64,000 nt of DNA from Liolophura sinensis (GCF_032854445.1 NC_088305.1:11641717-11705716), one strand, 5' to 3'. Positions 21,804-36,900 are shown, counted from the stretch's first letter. Numbers and translations are program-made. The notes: a model not told the origin generated them from the letters alone.

Positions 21804-21973
21804 CATGCAGTCCCCCCAGTCTGTGCTGTAGGTTCTCGAGTCTGTGAATATAGTCTGCATGTAGAGACTGGTCAGATGCATCGGCCTGATGGCCATTAAG
21901 CCCTATCTCTGACCAGTCAGACCGGACTGGATCAGTGACATCTCCTTTAGAGCTCAGATCCGTCAGCAACTTC
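21804..21973 (-). CDS. PACT gene exon 36
   Basis: Encodes KLLTDLSSKGD, a Ser/Asp linker, and the closing coiled coil YIHRLENLQHRLGGLHG. Donor G|GTAAGA at 21803 shows that at least one more exon follows. Confidence 0.88.
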
Positions 21974-24900
21974 CTGGAAACACAATGACAAGATTCTCAT
22001 GTGAGTTTTTGCTCAACAGATGTTATATATCATGTAATCAAAACAACTGTTCCATTTACAATGGTGGACTAACAGTGTGTGGTAAAAGTTTTGTTGTTTT
22101 TTTTTAATGTTTTGTTATATTCACACTCAAACAAGAACTTCCAGATTAGTTTGTCAGGAGTCTCTGTCCAACAGCTTAATTTATTCATTTATCTGACTGA
22201 GAATTTTGAGGCGATGATTTTAATACAGAAGATTGCCCCATTTCAAACTCTTAAGTAAAGATGTTTTACAAATACTGTGTTGATAATAAAATTTAATTTC
22301 TTCACACCTCAAATGGACTAAAACGCGGTAAATTTCAAAACTCTATGACTCAATAGGTTCCTTGTAAGAGCAGGGGTATCTACAAATTTCTTAATGAGCT
22401 ACATCCTGCATGCAACCACCTTACTCAATGAGCTACATCCCTCATGCAACCACCTTACTCAATGAGATACATCCTGCATGCAACCACCTTACTCAATGAG
22501 ATACATCCCTCATGCAACCACCTTACTCAATGAGCTACATCCCGCATGCAACCAACTTACTCAATGAGCTACATCCCTCATGCAACCACCTTACTCAATG
22601 AGATACATCCTGCATGCAACCACCTTACTCAATGAGATACATCCCTCATGCAACCACCTTACTCAATGAGCTACATCCCGCATGCAACCACCTTACTCAA
22701 TGAGCTACATCCTGCATGCAACCACCTTACTCAATGAGATACATCCTGCATGCAACCACCTTACTCAATGAGATACATCCCTCATGCAACCACCTTACTC
22801 AATGAGCTACATCCCGCATGCAACCACCTTACTCAATGAGCTACATCCTGCATGCAACCAGCTTACTCAATGAGCTACATCCTGCATGCAACCACCTTAC
22901 TCAATGAGATACATCCTGCATGCAACCACCTTACTCAATGAGCTACATCCTGCATGCAACCACCTTACTCAATGAGCTACATCCTGCATGCAACCAACTT
23001 ACTCAATGAGCTACATCCTGCATGCAACCACCTTACTCAATGAGCTACATCCTGCATGCAACCACCTTACTCAATGAGCTACATCCTGCATGCAACCAAC
23101 TTACTCAATGAGATACATCCTGCATGCAACCACCTTACTCAATGAGCTACATCCTGCATGCAACCACCTTACCCAATGAGCTACATCCCGCATGCAACCA
23201 CCTTACTCAATGAGCTACATCCTGCATGCAACCAACTTACTCAATGAGATACATCCTGCATGCAACCACCTTACTCAATGAGCTACATCCTGCATGCAAC
23301 CACCTTACTCAATGAGCTACATCCCACATGCAACCACCTTACTCAATGAGCTACATCCTGCATGCAACCACCTTACTCAATGAGCTACATCCTGCATGCA
23401 ACCAACTTACTCAATGAGCTACATCCTGCATGCAACCACCTTACTCAATGAGCTACATCCTGCATGCAACCACCTTACTCAATGAGATACATCCTGCATG
23501 CAACCAACTTACTCAATGAGCTACATCCTGCATGCAACCAACTTACTCAATGAGCTACATCCCTCATGCAACCACCTTACTCAATGAGATACATCCTGCA
23601 TGCAACCACCTTACTCAATGAGCTACATCCTGCATGCAACCAACTTACTCAATGAGCTACATCCTGCATGCAACCACCTTACTCAATGAGCTACATCCTG
23701 CATGCAACCACCTTACTCAATGAGCTACATCCCGCATGCAACCACCTTACTCAATGAGCTACATCCTGCATGCAACCACCTTACTCAATGAGCTACATCC
23801 TGCATGCAACCAACTTACTCAATGAGCTACATCCTGCATGCAACCACCTTACTCAATGAGCTACATCCTGCATGCAACCACCTTACTCAATGAGATACAT
23901 CCTGCATGCAACCAACTTACTCAATGAGCTACATCCTGCATGCAACCAACTTACTCAATGAGCTACATCCCTCATGCAACCAACTTACTCAATGAGCTAC
24001 ATCCCTCATGCAACCACCTTACTCAATGAGCTACATCCTGCATGCAACCAACTTACTCAATGAGCTACATCCTGCATGCAACCAACTTACTCAATGAGCT
24101 ACATCCCTCATGCAACCACCTTACTCAATGAGCTACATCCCACATGCAACCACCTTACTCAATGAGCTACATCCTGCATGCAACCAACTTACTCAATGAG
24201 CTACATCCCGCATGCAACCACCTTACTCAATGAGCTACATCCTGCATGCAACCAACTTACTCAATGAGATACATCCTGCATGCAACCACCTTACTCAATG
24301 AGCTACATCCCTCATGCAACCACCTTACTCAATGAGATACATCCTGCATGCAACCACCTTATTCAATGAGATACATCTCACATGCAACCACCTTTTTTGT
24401 GAGTACCCCATCTGTCAAAGTATTATTTACACTGATAGTCTACAGAGCTTGAAATGAAGACATTTTTATTGAGAACAGACCCTAACACAAACTTGGGAGA
24501 CAAATCTATGAATCATGCATTAAGCTGAACCCTTACCGCCTGATACCGGCAGAGTTCTCTCCCCTGCCCTCTGTACCCCGGCGGTGGGTCTTATCCCGCG
24601 TGGGAGGGGTTTTCAATGACTGTGAAGGGTTGGACGGTGACGCTGATAAGGGGGAGTAGCTGGCGTAGTATGCTGGCTTGGAGGTGTACGAGGAATCTGT
24701 ACTGACGTGCCGCGGGGAAGCCTGGATGGCTAGGGGTGAGCTTGACTGGGAGGCTAGTCGGGGTGGAGAGTACGTTGTGGCTGTGGATATGTACCCTGTA
24801 ACATGGGAGAGGACAATGAGTAATGTAATACTGTTAGGTACTTTCTTGGGGCGAATTGCTCACAGTGCAACCAGATATAGGGAGGTAAACCATTAATTTT

Positions 24901-27900
24901 GAGCCCTGGCTTTTTATACACAAACTAGAACAAAAGTAGCAGCAGAACAGATGAACAGATGGATGTCCACACATCAAATAACAAACACTCTAAGGAGGAC
25001 GTACAGACTTAGTGATGTCCTCAGAGGTAGTCTTAACAATCTATCATCACTTTGATATCACACCTAGCAGGCAGCTTCCAAAAATTTCTAGGTTCACAAA
25101 TTTCTTTTTCTTATCATTAAAGAGGCTATGCCGGAGAGTTTTGGTACAATATCCGTATTCACTAGTGAAATTTTCTCTGTTAAAACCACAAACAGCTCCA
25201 GAAAGTACCTTTCAGAAAATATCAGACTCGTACCTGTACTATTTAAAGTAAGTTGTAAGTTTAAATAAAACGATTCTAAATTCAAAAAGTTAAAAAGCAA
25301 CCCACAAAATTTTAAGAACTTCCATCATCCATCTGGGACGATAACACATGCAGTGACAAGGCTGACATTTAGAAATATCGCAATACTGGCAAGTCGATTG
25401 GATCTGTGCTGATTGATTTCTTACCAAAAAATCGCTAGAAAAAATCTACGGTATAGCTATAAATGATAACGAAAGAACAGGGGCTTGACTGGATTAGATA
25501 ACTGTAAGATGCCTCGACTCACCATGTTGTAAGTTAGTGTTTCCTGTCACCACAGGAGATCCCACCTTGGTCGCCCGTCTCCATTTCTTCACCAGGTACT
25601 TCATCCTATATAACACAGAGAAAGCGGAGGTTAAAACAATGTCACAGAATCCTGTTCTAATTGCAGCCAAGTCTCATGGTCGTGGGTCGTGGGTCAGACC
25701 TACATAAACGCTACTTTTATTTTTGGCACCAAGAAAAGATGTACGACAGACCTGATTCTAGCATGGGAATCAATGGCAAAAATTTTTAATCTAAATGCTC
25801 ATTTGCAAATTTTTTTTTTTTTTTTTAACCTTCAATATGATTTAATGACAACAATTTACAAATCAGCATTCGTTCACAATTGTTTTACGGGACAAAACAT
25901 TGAAATGAACTGAATTTCTCCATGCAAATCTTACCTGTGTATAGCCACAACAACCCTGGCCGCTGTGCGGAATGTGGCAAATGCCTTGGAATGTCTGGAT
26001 CGTCTCTGGACATCTTCATGTGATGGGTACACACCCATCTGTGCGATGATCGCCAGAGTTGTCTCCTCACACTCTCGGAACCCGCCCAACAACATCAGCA
26101 GGTACCTCTTCTGGTAAATCAGAGCTTTCCTGAAGCTCTCAGACCTCAGGTACTTCCCGTACAGACGATGCATCTGCAAACAGAAAATGTGAAATGTACT
26201 ATGGTCAAAACACACCATGAAAACACTGGGAAAACATCCTGGAAAGGTCGTGAAAACATCACAATGGCATTACAAAAACATCACAAAGACGTAAATAAAA
26301 CACATCACAGTGATCTATTAAAAACACATCACAGGGATGTAATGTGAAGGCATCATGGTATTGTAATGAAAGCACCACATCAAACAAGTGAAAGATTCTT
26401 GAGTATTGCATTAGGCACCAATCAAATAAAAAAAGGAACAAACAGACCCAAGGTGCATTTGCCTCACCTTGTCAGTGTCGGACTCTGAGGTGTATGAGTG
26501 GGTGAGCCGTAGCGCTCGGTGCTGCTCGGCCCTTAGGTCCCCTTTCAGCCTCTCCACCTCTCGCTCAGCGTGATCCAGCGACATCTGCAGAGTTATTCGC
26601 TCCTGATTCCAGCTGGCACGCTCAGCTGCCAGCATCGACTCCGTCACATCAGTTCTTCCTCTTAGCTGCTGCAAAAAATGAGAGCAAGAGCTCAGTGCAA
26701 TGTGTTTAACTGAAATGGGGTGCTGTTTTCAAGAATATTTGACGACATACTAATGTTTCTTCGCACCAAAGCAATAGTAAATATACCACATCAGAGCAAA
26801 AATCTTAAACTTCGTCAGTCTTGAGCTCCTCTGACTTTGTCCGAATGAATTTGCCTGTACTATTTGATTGCATATGTAATGTGAACAGTAGATTATCAAG
26901 TGGACATGGCACTCATCGGGGTTCTGACCGATATTTGAAAACAAAACTTCATGACCAAATCTGACCATCATTCATGACTGCTACCACATGAAATGACAAA
27001 ATCTGATGACTAGTACTGCACAATACGAAGATATTTCAACACTCAAGATTGTAATAATAAACATAAAAATAAATCCAGTGGTGACCAATCGTACCATAAA
27101 TATGGGATAATATTAACATTACTGTAATTTCGGCATATTTGCAAGGTGTTTATGCAGACATATTCTGAGGGCGTTATTCTGTGTCGACTGACAACGTTAT
27201 ACTTTATGTGAAGCCCTGAAATTGGCCATTCCAACGAATGTAGTTTTGCCTCAAAATTCAAATTTTAATTATGCCTAAACTGCACTGAAAGTTTCTCTGT
27301 CATCTGCGTAAAGGTTGAGGAATTAGGGTAGTTCATACCTTACATGTACATGCTCACAGAAAAGAAAATTTATGACTTTCTTCAAAACTTTGATACATTC
27401 ATGACTTCTTTGTGAGGATTCATGACTGGGCCACTTTGTCATGATTATCCAGTATGTTTCACACCAGTGAAAATCCAGACTTCTGACATACCTCTAACTC
27501 CGCCTCTCTCCGCCTTCTCTGCCACAGCTCCTCCTCCAGCTTTGCCAGGTTGTTCCGTAGCTCCGCCTTTTCTTTGCTAAGACGAGCCACGAAATCTGTC
27601 AGCTCCACATTGTGGGCTGTCACTCGGTTGTTGATGGCAGAAATGGAAGGGGAGTCTGCGATAGTTGGCCTTGCCTGAAGAACATACATCCAAGGGACCA
27701 GGTAAAAAATGGATAGTTTTGCTATTCCATTGCTATGTGTTGCTCCAGAATCAGATATTGCTTCCATAGCAACCTAAAATAATGCTCACGGCAATTCACT
27801 GTATATGGACTTGCTGTATGCAATAAACATAGTATTAAACTACATTATTGATTTATTTACTGTAATTTGAGCGGAATTTTACAGATATATCATATTAAGA

Positions 27901-30900
27901 ATGTTTTCATGTACACAATGGTGGAAGAAAAGTGCATAAAAATGAGGAAATCAGCTCCGACTACTACAGAAGGGGCAAATGTCTGGTAAACTTCATTAAT
28001 TTGTTAAAAGGATCTATGGTGAGTGTAGGGGGTTTCCAACCAGCAGGCAGGGTGGGAAGGGGACAGCAATGGGCCATCTCCCACTCACTTGGTTGGTGCT
28101 TTGTGCATGAATGTAGGGGGGTTTCATCCAGCAGGCAGGGTGGGAAGGGGACAGTAATGGGCCATGTCCCACTCACTTGGTTTGTGCTTTGTGCATAAGT
28201 GTAGGGGGTTTCCAACCAGCAGGCAGGGTGGGAAGGGGACAGCAATGGGCCATGTCCCACTCACTTGGTTTGTGCTTTGTGCATAAGTGTAGGGGGTTTC
28301 CAACCAGCAGGCAGGGTGGGAAGGGGACAGCAATGGGCCATCTCCCACTCACTTGGTTTGTGCTTTGTTCATGTGTAGGGCGTTTCCAGCCAGCAGGCAG
28401 GATGTGAAGGGAACATCAATGGGCCATGTCCCCATCACTTGGTTTGCGCTTTGTGCATGAGTGTAGGAGGTTTTCATCCAGCAGGCAGGGTGGGAGGGGA
28501 CAGTAATGGGTCATCTCCCACTCACTTGGTTTGTGCTTTGTGCAGAGTGTAGGGGGTTTCCAACCAGCAGGCAGGGTGGGAAGGGGACAGTAATGGGCCA
28601 TCTCCCACTACCTTGTCTCTCTGCTGGTTAGGACGGTCGCCAAGGCAGCAGTCATATTTGTCACTATATAAAACTGAATCTATGTACTGTTTTGTTTTAG
28701 TTTGTGAAGGCCTTTGGAAAAAAAAAAAAAAAAAAAAATAGTTGTATACAACATGACTGAGCTACCTTCAATAAATAAAGATACATGTCCTATTATTATC
28801 ACACACGTACCTCCGTTTCCAGAGCTAGGGGGCGCTGTAACTGCTGTACCTCTGTCAGAAGATCCCTGATGGCTTTCCTTCTCGCCGAGGAATCGCTAGC
28901 TGATGAGCCAGATTCTGACCTGTGTACAGAAAAATGCTTTTTACATGGCAGACCAACTCAATATCATTTCACAACAGTCACTGTTGTAGGCCACACCAAT
29001 CACATTATAAAGTCAAAGTCTTATCTTCAGCTAAAATTGAGCAAACTCCATTTTATAGATGACAAAGCCCACTACTGATTTTTCAAACAGCCTAAAATCA
29101 TGGACTTTGAGACAATAACCTATAAATTTTATGTTCATCAAAGACTAATTCACATCTATCAATACGGACCCTATCAATATGGACCCTATCAATACGGACC
29201 CTATCAACATGGACCCTATCAATACAGACCCTATCAACATGGACCCTATCAATATGGACCCTAATTCTTCTATTTTTTGGGACATACATTAGCAGTGTTA
29301 AAAGCAGAATATTACATTCCTTTACCAGCCTTTTGGACAAGTAAAGATGTGAGTACCATGTTCATTAGATGATCTAACCATGTGAGAAAAACAGAAACTC
29401 AACATTCCTGCTACAATTACATATATATTGGCTAAAATAAGCAGACCATGTGTCTCATATGTTAGAGGAAATAGAGTATAGAATGAGAAAGTTTGTGAGA
29501 AACAATGTGCAAATTCGTAACGGCTGACACATTCTTCAGTCGTCTCAGGTCCTCCCTCAGCAAATAGCCCGATAGACAAACCGACAGGGCGGGCACCTGT
29601 TAGAGTGGTTAGTGCTGTATTCTTACCTGGTGAGATCCTCCTGATGCTTCATCAGCAGCAGGTAAAGTCGCTGACGAGAGTTCTCCAGCTGTGTTTTGTA
29701 CCTGTCCAGTCTCTCTCTGAGCTCACTCAGTCCTCCTTCACCTCCCTGTGGACACGCATAAATGTTTATACTAATATCCTCTTTATTATATCTATGTGTA
29801 CATCTGTAGTCTGACTTTTGGTGAATAAACAGAAAATAAGTCACTTAGTCCAAATTCTACTTGGACTTCTGTCTTCTTGCTGTCTTCTGAGCAAGGGGCC
29901 AGTGTACACTTCTCCAGTCATGACCTAATGCAAAACAGGGTTCGAACTAATGGAAGAATATGTTTTTCAAGGACTTTGAATGACCATATATCCTATGTTT
30001 TCCACCACTTTTAAGGACCAATGAATATAAGAACATTGGTTTAATTAATACTATTTTAGTAACTATTCTACTGGTCCGTTTTGAACATCATGAACTTTGA
30101 TATTTGGCATTGAAAAACCAAGTACTTGTACCTATAAGGCCTTATCCCAAACTCATCTCTTTTTCAAGACTGAAAACTTGAAAATCTTGAAAATAAAAAA
30201 AATGAAAATCTTGGAAGTGAAAACCTGAAAATCTTGAAAACAGAATTCAAGAATTTCATGGACCAGTAGGGAATCAACACAAGTAAATCTTAAGTCCAAA
30301 CTAGTGAACCCAACAACTGGCCAGAATCTTGACTCCCTTAAAAATACATTTAAGTAGGTTAGTTATTAAATACGAAGTTGAGGCTAAGGTCCAGTATACT
30401 TACATCAACCACATCGGCTACCCGTGGTGAGGTCCTCAGGGGGACTTGAAAACCTGGTCTGTGGGAGGAGCTTTGCTGTCTGGCCGAGGTCAACTTGAGG
30501 TCGAGGTCAGCAACCTTCTGCCTCTGACGCTGTAATTCTAGCTCACTTTCATGCTGGAAAACAGAGGTCAAGCTGATTTAAAAAACAAAAAAATCTAAAG
30601 ATACATATTATTGTCCACCTCCACTGTGTTTTGAGAACTTTTTTGTTTGTTTTTTTTTGTTTACCTATTTCACGATTTTATGAAGACCATCCTAACCTTC
30701 ACATCTTTACAAGTAACCTCTGGTGTAACTTTTGCTAATTTTACAGTCTTGTTAGTGATTGTGAACCTAATATCAGTCCTGATGGTTTAAATTATAAGCC
30801 AAGAAAAAAACTAGTAAACCTAAACATATTTTTTTAGTTACAAGCTGCTCAGAAGCAGGGTAGCGTTGTTGTTGTTCAGGGTGATGTTATTGATTTTTTT

Positions 30901-33900
30901 TGGGGGGGGGAGAGGGGCCAATAATGGGGTCAACTTTTTTGACATGTGAACAAAATACTCTTAAATAAAAGTTGTTTGATGTGAGAATCAGGGGGTGATT
31001 CCATAACACAATTTTTGAAACAGGAAAAGTGAATAAAATTAAAGAAGTTAAACTTAGGACCATTCAAAAGTATTTTGTTCAGACAAAAATATTCTAATTT
31101 GAACTTTATATGGGACCATTAACTACAAGTTATACTGAAGTTTAAAATCTTAACTTCTGTCAAGAACTATGCCTGTTTTTCCCCACAAGCTTTTCCTGAC
31201 TTCTCACTCACCAGCTTGGCTTTGGCCTGGTCCCTCTCCCTCTCAGCCTCTCTCAGTCTCTGGGTGTCCCCACGACGCTCCACCTCCCGCAGCTTCTCAC
31301 GCTCGTTCTCCAGCTCCTTCAGGCCCTTCACCTCTGACCTCAGCTGGCCATGCTCACGCTGTAACGCGGCAACTTTGGCTTCTGCCCCCTCGTGTTGCCG
31401 GGACAGTTGTAATACCTGCTCCTGAACGTCAGAACACCAGAAAGCTAATATATGACAATCCTCATAAGCTGGACGTCAAAGTACTCAACACCAAGACAGG
31501 GCTGTGCAAAACTTGATCATTTCATCAAGAAATTCAAGCTGCATTACTTGCACTCTTAAAGTTGAATCACTTGTATAAGACCAAGCAAATTTTAAGAGTT
31601 GTTTTTCTGGGGGGAATAAATTTTTTTTCGATGTGAAGAATTTGTGGAAAATGTAGATAATGATGCCAATCATAAAAACGTGGAAATCAGACAAAGTAAA
31701 AAAAAAAAAGTGAATTTATCAGTTGGCTCAAATGTAAAACACAAAATCAAATTGGTGTTGCCTTTATCACCTCCCATGTTATGCATTTACTGAAGTTGCA
31801 TTACTTCGATTTTTGAAGATGCACTACAGGTGGGTTTCCTGCTGTCATCAAAATGAAATAATCTTAAGTACGACGAAATCAAATAAATAAATAAATAAAT
31901 AAATAAATTGACTTATTTATTTATTTATTTGATTGGTGTTTTACGCTGTACTCAAGAATATTTCACTTATACGACGGCAGCCAGCATTATGGTGGGTGGA
32001 AACCGGGCACAGTCCGGGGGAAACCCACGACCATCCGCAGGTTGCTGTCAGACCTTCCCACTTACGGCCGGAGAATAAATAAATAAATTAAATTGGAGTT
32101 GCAGTACTTGCATTAGTGAAGTTGCAGTACCTGCATTACTGAAGTTGCAGTACTTGCATTATTGAAGTTGCAGTATTTGCATTACTGAAGTTGCAGTATT
32201 TGCATTATTGAAGTTACAGTACTTGCATTACTGAAGTTGCAGTACTTGCATTATTGAAGTTGCAGTATTTGCATTACTGAAGTTGCAGTACTTGCATTAC
32301 TGAAGTTGCAGTACTTGCATTACTGAAGTTGCAGTATTTGCATTACTGAAGTTGCGGTACTTGCATTAGTGAAGTTGAATTAGTTCAGAACAGTTTACCT
32401 GAGCAGCATCCATCTGTCTCTTCAACTCCCTGCACGTCTTCCTCTCCCTTTCCACGTCCTCACTGGCCAGTAGCTTAGCCTCCTCCAGGGCAGTGGTCAG
32501 AGAGACAACATGTCGTCTGTCCCTGTCTGCTGAGGACTGCAGCTCCTCCACACGCCCACGCTCCGTCTGCAGCAGCGCCTTCAGGTCAGCGATGATGGCA
32601 TGTTCGCGCTGCGTCGTGGCCTCCACACTTCCTCTCTCCTCCTCCAGAGAGTGACGCAGTTGCTCATTCAGCGCTTGCTCCCTCTCAATAGCACTATGTC
32701 AAGACATACACACTTGTGTAACAGCCAATACTGTCTGATTTGTGTTTTATGCAACATTCAATTTATTCATTTATTTGATTGGTGTTTCATGCCATACTAA
32801 CGAATATTTCACTTATACAATGGCTGTCAGCATTACGGTGGGAGGATACAATATTCCAGAATGCTTCACTTATATGACAGCAGTCAGGTTTAAGGGTGAA
32901 ATCCAGCAGAGCATTGAGAAACCACTGCGCTTCACTAGGGCCCTGAAAACCTCCTTACTAGCACTGCAGCTGGAAATGTGTGTATTTGACCTGTAATTTC
33001 GTCCAGGACTACCTCACTCAATTTTCCCAATTCTGTGTTGTATTGCTCTTAGAAGGAATTTGAGGTTTGTGTACATGGTAGCATCCTGTTCAGTAAAATA
33101 TTAAGTGCCAAAAATCATATTTTTTACCTTCAACTGCCTCTAAAATTGACCTTTTTGAGGGTGAATTTATAAGGCAAATACATTAATAAACCTACAAATA
33201 CAAATACTGTACATATAAACTTGATAAATAGAGTTTAGAATTTACCTATTTAGTTCGTTGCACCTGGCCTTCTCAGCCTGTAGATGTGCCTGGAGTTGGG
33301 AGAGGCGGGATTTGAACTGGTTCTCCACAGCATGCAGGTTGTCTTTCTCAAACTGAAGTTCTCGTCTCAGGTTCTCAACAGTCAGCTTCTCTCTGTCCAG
33401 GTTGTTTGTCACCTCCGCATGAAGGTCTTTCTCCTTCTCCAGCTCAGCTTGCAAAGTCTGCAAATAAGCAACGCAAACTTTGATCAAACACTGACTCTGA
33501 TCAAACGTCGAATGAACAAGATCATCCGTGAACAAATAATGACACTGAACAACGCTGACTGTGAACAACCCTGACCCTGAGCAAGTAACAACTCTGAAGA
33601 AACAATAACTTTATGTGACTCTTGATATCATCAAGCATGTGTTTCAGTCATTCTGGTTTATAATTTTTCAGCAATTATATCACAAGATCTTGATATTTAA
33701 CAGGAAATTTGACCGAAGTACAAACTGCAAGACACACAAAAAAAGCCTTAAGTCGTAGATTAACAGATGATATTGACACGGGCAGTATTTTCACTAGCTG
33801 TCTCTTGTTCTATTATCGAAAAACAGAAACGGACACAAAAGTTCTTTGTCTAAAATTTAGTGGAAAGAGAGTGAAAGAGGGATATAATAATGTGAAAAGC

Positions 33901-36900
33901 CCTTTCTCAACTGTAACTCAAGTGCACAGATTTAATCTATCATAACCAATACTGTTACAAACAGGCCCAAATGAATATCCCACACATTTTCAATCTTTGT
34001 AAAGTCATCGCATCACAATTGCTTTCCCGATAATGGAATGAAAATGTCATCAGAAGGGGTAGTGACACAAAGGGCTTCACATAAGTATCAAAAGCTTCAC
34101 GAAGTAAGCACACAACACACCTTTAACAGACTGACTTCCTTCTCCTCCAGCTGGCCAACTTTGCGTTTCTCCTCGTCAGCAATTCTCTTTAAGCGCCGCG
34201 TTTCTGCTCGCTCCTCCTCCAGTTGGTCGGCGAGTCGGTTTCTCTTCTCTCTCTCCGCCTCGATGGCATCACTGAAAACAGGAAGATCATCATTTTTATT
34301 GGTAACCAATTATCTTGAAGATCAACCATGTATAAATTAATCTACACATGTGACAAACCTATTAACAAGAAAGGCCTAACAAGTATCTTAAACAGGTGGC
34401 AACTCTGATAAGAAAGGCTAAAATCAGCATTTTAAACTGAAGGGGTGGCAAGCTCATAGATCTCAGTCCACACGAGAACATGTGCCTTAAATTAACATAA
34501 GATCCATTAATGGGTCAGGCAAGTCCAATGATCAGAGTCCAAACAAGAGCCTTTAACTTATTGAGTTTAAAACCCATTATCATCCAAACAAGATTCTTAA
34601 ACTTAATGTTTGGCAAACCCATTGATAAGAGAGTCCAACAAATACCTTAAACTCAGACCGACCAAAGAAGTACCTTAATACTAGAAGGGATAAAAGATCA
34701 GTATGCCACGAAAACTACAAGGAGTATGAAGAACATGCTTAGTTAAGACACACCAAAACATCCATAAATAAGCAGTCTTTCACGTTTTTTTAAATATAGT
34801 ACATCTATAGTATGCACAAATAGCCAAGCGAGGCAAGCGTCTTCTTTTTATTCTAAACAACATCAAAAGTCTACTAAAAAGTGCAAAACAATGGGGTTTA
34901 ATTAGCAGTTGCTCTCTTGAATTCAATGGTGAGAGTAAACAATAATTCAACATGGTTGCCATTCAGTTTCAGCGAGAACTGTAGATGGCAAATGTATGTG
35001 ATTACCATCTGTTCAAGTGCCACACTGTAAATCATATATATCTGAGGGCCAATTAAGAAATTATTTGATCCAAAAAAACAATGTACATGTATCTATACTT
35101 TCCACCATGCAGCAAACACTACACAACTTCTTTCAACCAGAAAACATTCACTTCGATGTACAAGTTTATGTATCTATACTTTCCACCATGCAGCAAAAAC
35201 TACACAAAATTATAAAAAAAACACGTAAAAAAAAAACATGTAAAAAAAATTTAAGATGTTCACTGATTTAGCTAGATTCATGCTGTTACTAATCATTACA
35301 GTTGTAGGTATTTTTCACGATGCCACCAGGATGGATCATCTCCTCTCTGGTGAATACATTCACACATATATATATATATGCCACATGCTGCAACAGTTTG
35401 GCTGTTGGTGTGCTCCATTATGTTTGTTACTGTTCTCCATTACGTTTGTTACTGTTTTACATTATGTTTGTTACTGTTCTCCATTACGTTTGTTACTGTT
35501 CTCCATTATGTTTGTTACTGTTCTCCATTATGTTTGTTACTGTTCTCCATTATGTTTGTTACTGTTCTCCATTATGCTTGTTACTGTTCTCCGAGGAAAA
35601 AGCTTGACATGCACCGCACAAAAGCAAGTAAATGCATACAAGAACTGAAACTATTTTAAAGATCACTTACAACAGACGATCCAAGTGTGACCTAGTAATA
35701 TTTACAGGAAACATTGTACCACTTTATATTCATTTATTCATGGATTTAATAGTAGTTTATTCAGACCAGAAAAGCAAGCAGCTCACAGACTTTGCTTGCT
35801 ATTGTTCACTATAAAAATTAAAAATTTCTATACACAAGTACCACTGTGTTAATCCACATTGGTTACCATCTTCAGAACATTCTATTTTCACTTTCTACAG
35901 CTACAAATAAATATATAAACGATTTGTTTATTTATTTATTTATTTATTTGATTGGTGTTTTACGCCGTACTCAAGAATATTTCACTTATACGCAGGTAGC
36001 CAGCATTATGGTGGGAGGAAACCAGGCGCAGCCTGGGGGATAACCATGACCGTCCACAGGTTGCTGGAAGACCTTCCCACTTACGGCTGGAGAGGAAGCC
36101 AGCATGAGCTGGGCTTAAACTCAAAGCGACCGCATTGGTGAGAGGCTCCTGGGTCATTACGCTGTGTTAGCGCGCTAACCGACTGAGCCACGGAGGCCCC
36201 CCTATAAACGAATTGTTTTTCCCCAACAAAATGGGTGTAATAAAGTGAAGTTAAACCATAATCATTCATTCTTTACACGTTATTATATCGACTGATTTAC
36301 ACCATACCCAGAATTAAGATCTAAATAACTGACGGATGTCATGTTCAAAAATGTCTTGTACAGCCCTGTTAGATTTAATAAGGATGGAGGACCTTCACAA
36401 AGTACACATGTACCTGTCAAACCTCTATCACTTAAAGCTGCAGCCAACAGGGCAAGAGCTGGCTTCAAACAGGCAACCTCATTGGTCAAGATCCTGATAG
36501 TCGCCATTAGCAAGCGCTTTAACCATCTGATCCAGGCAAAGCCTTAACATTTTTAAGGTGTTACATGTATGTCTTGTTGTCTATCTTAACACACAGCTCA
36601 CCTGACAGATTTGACGCGCGATTCCTCCTGATGCAGGGAGTCATTCAGTTTGTCGATTTGACTCTGAGACTCTGACAGCTCCATCTGGAGGTCAAGGGTG
36701 GCCTGGTGCTCCTTGTTGATCAGGGCCTGTAACTCTTGGTTGCGTGTCGTCTCAGATTCCAGGCTGACCCTGAGATCATCCTGGAGTACTTGTTCTTGTT
36801 TCAGTTTGTACTCCAACAGCTCCACTGTTACCAAACATAAAAGAGGAGAAAAACACATTTTAAACCACAAAATTGGTTTTCCTTTTGTTTAATATATTTA

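Noticed and set aside
22391..24394. CRISPR-like array of regularly spaced repeats
   Set aside because: The 34-bp units are directly adjacent with no unique spacers, and the context is a eukaryotic intron.
24678..24896. Plus-strand open frame MEVYEESVLTCRGEAW
   Set aside because: It is antisense to exon 35, whose splice phases and neighbours are consistent.
35256..35659. Cys/Leu-rich hydrophobic open frames resembling a membrane protein
   Set aside because: They come from the 22-bp TTACTGTTCTCCATTATG repeat in an intron.
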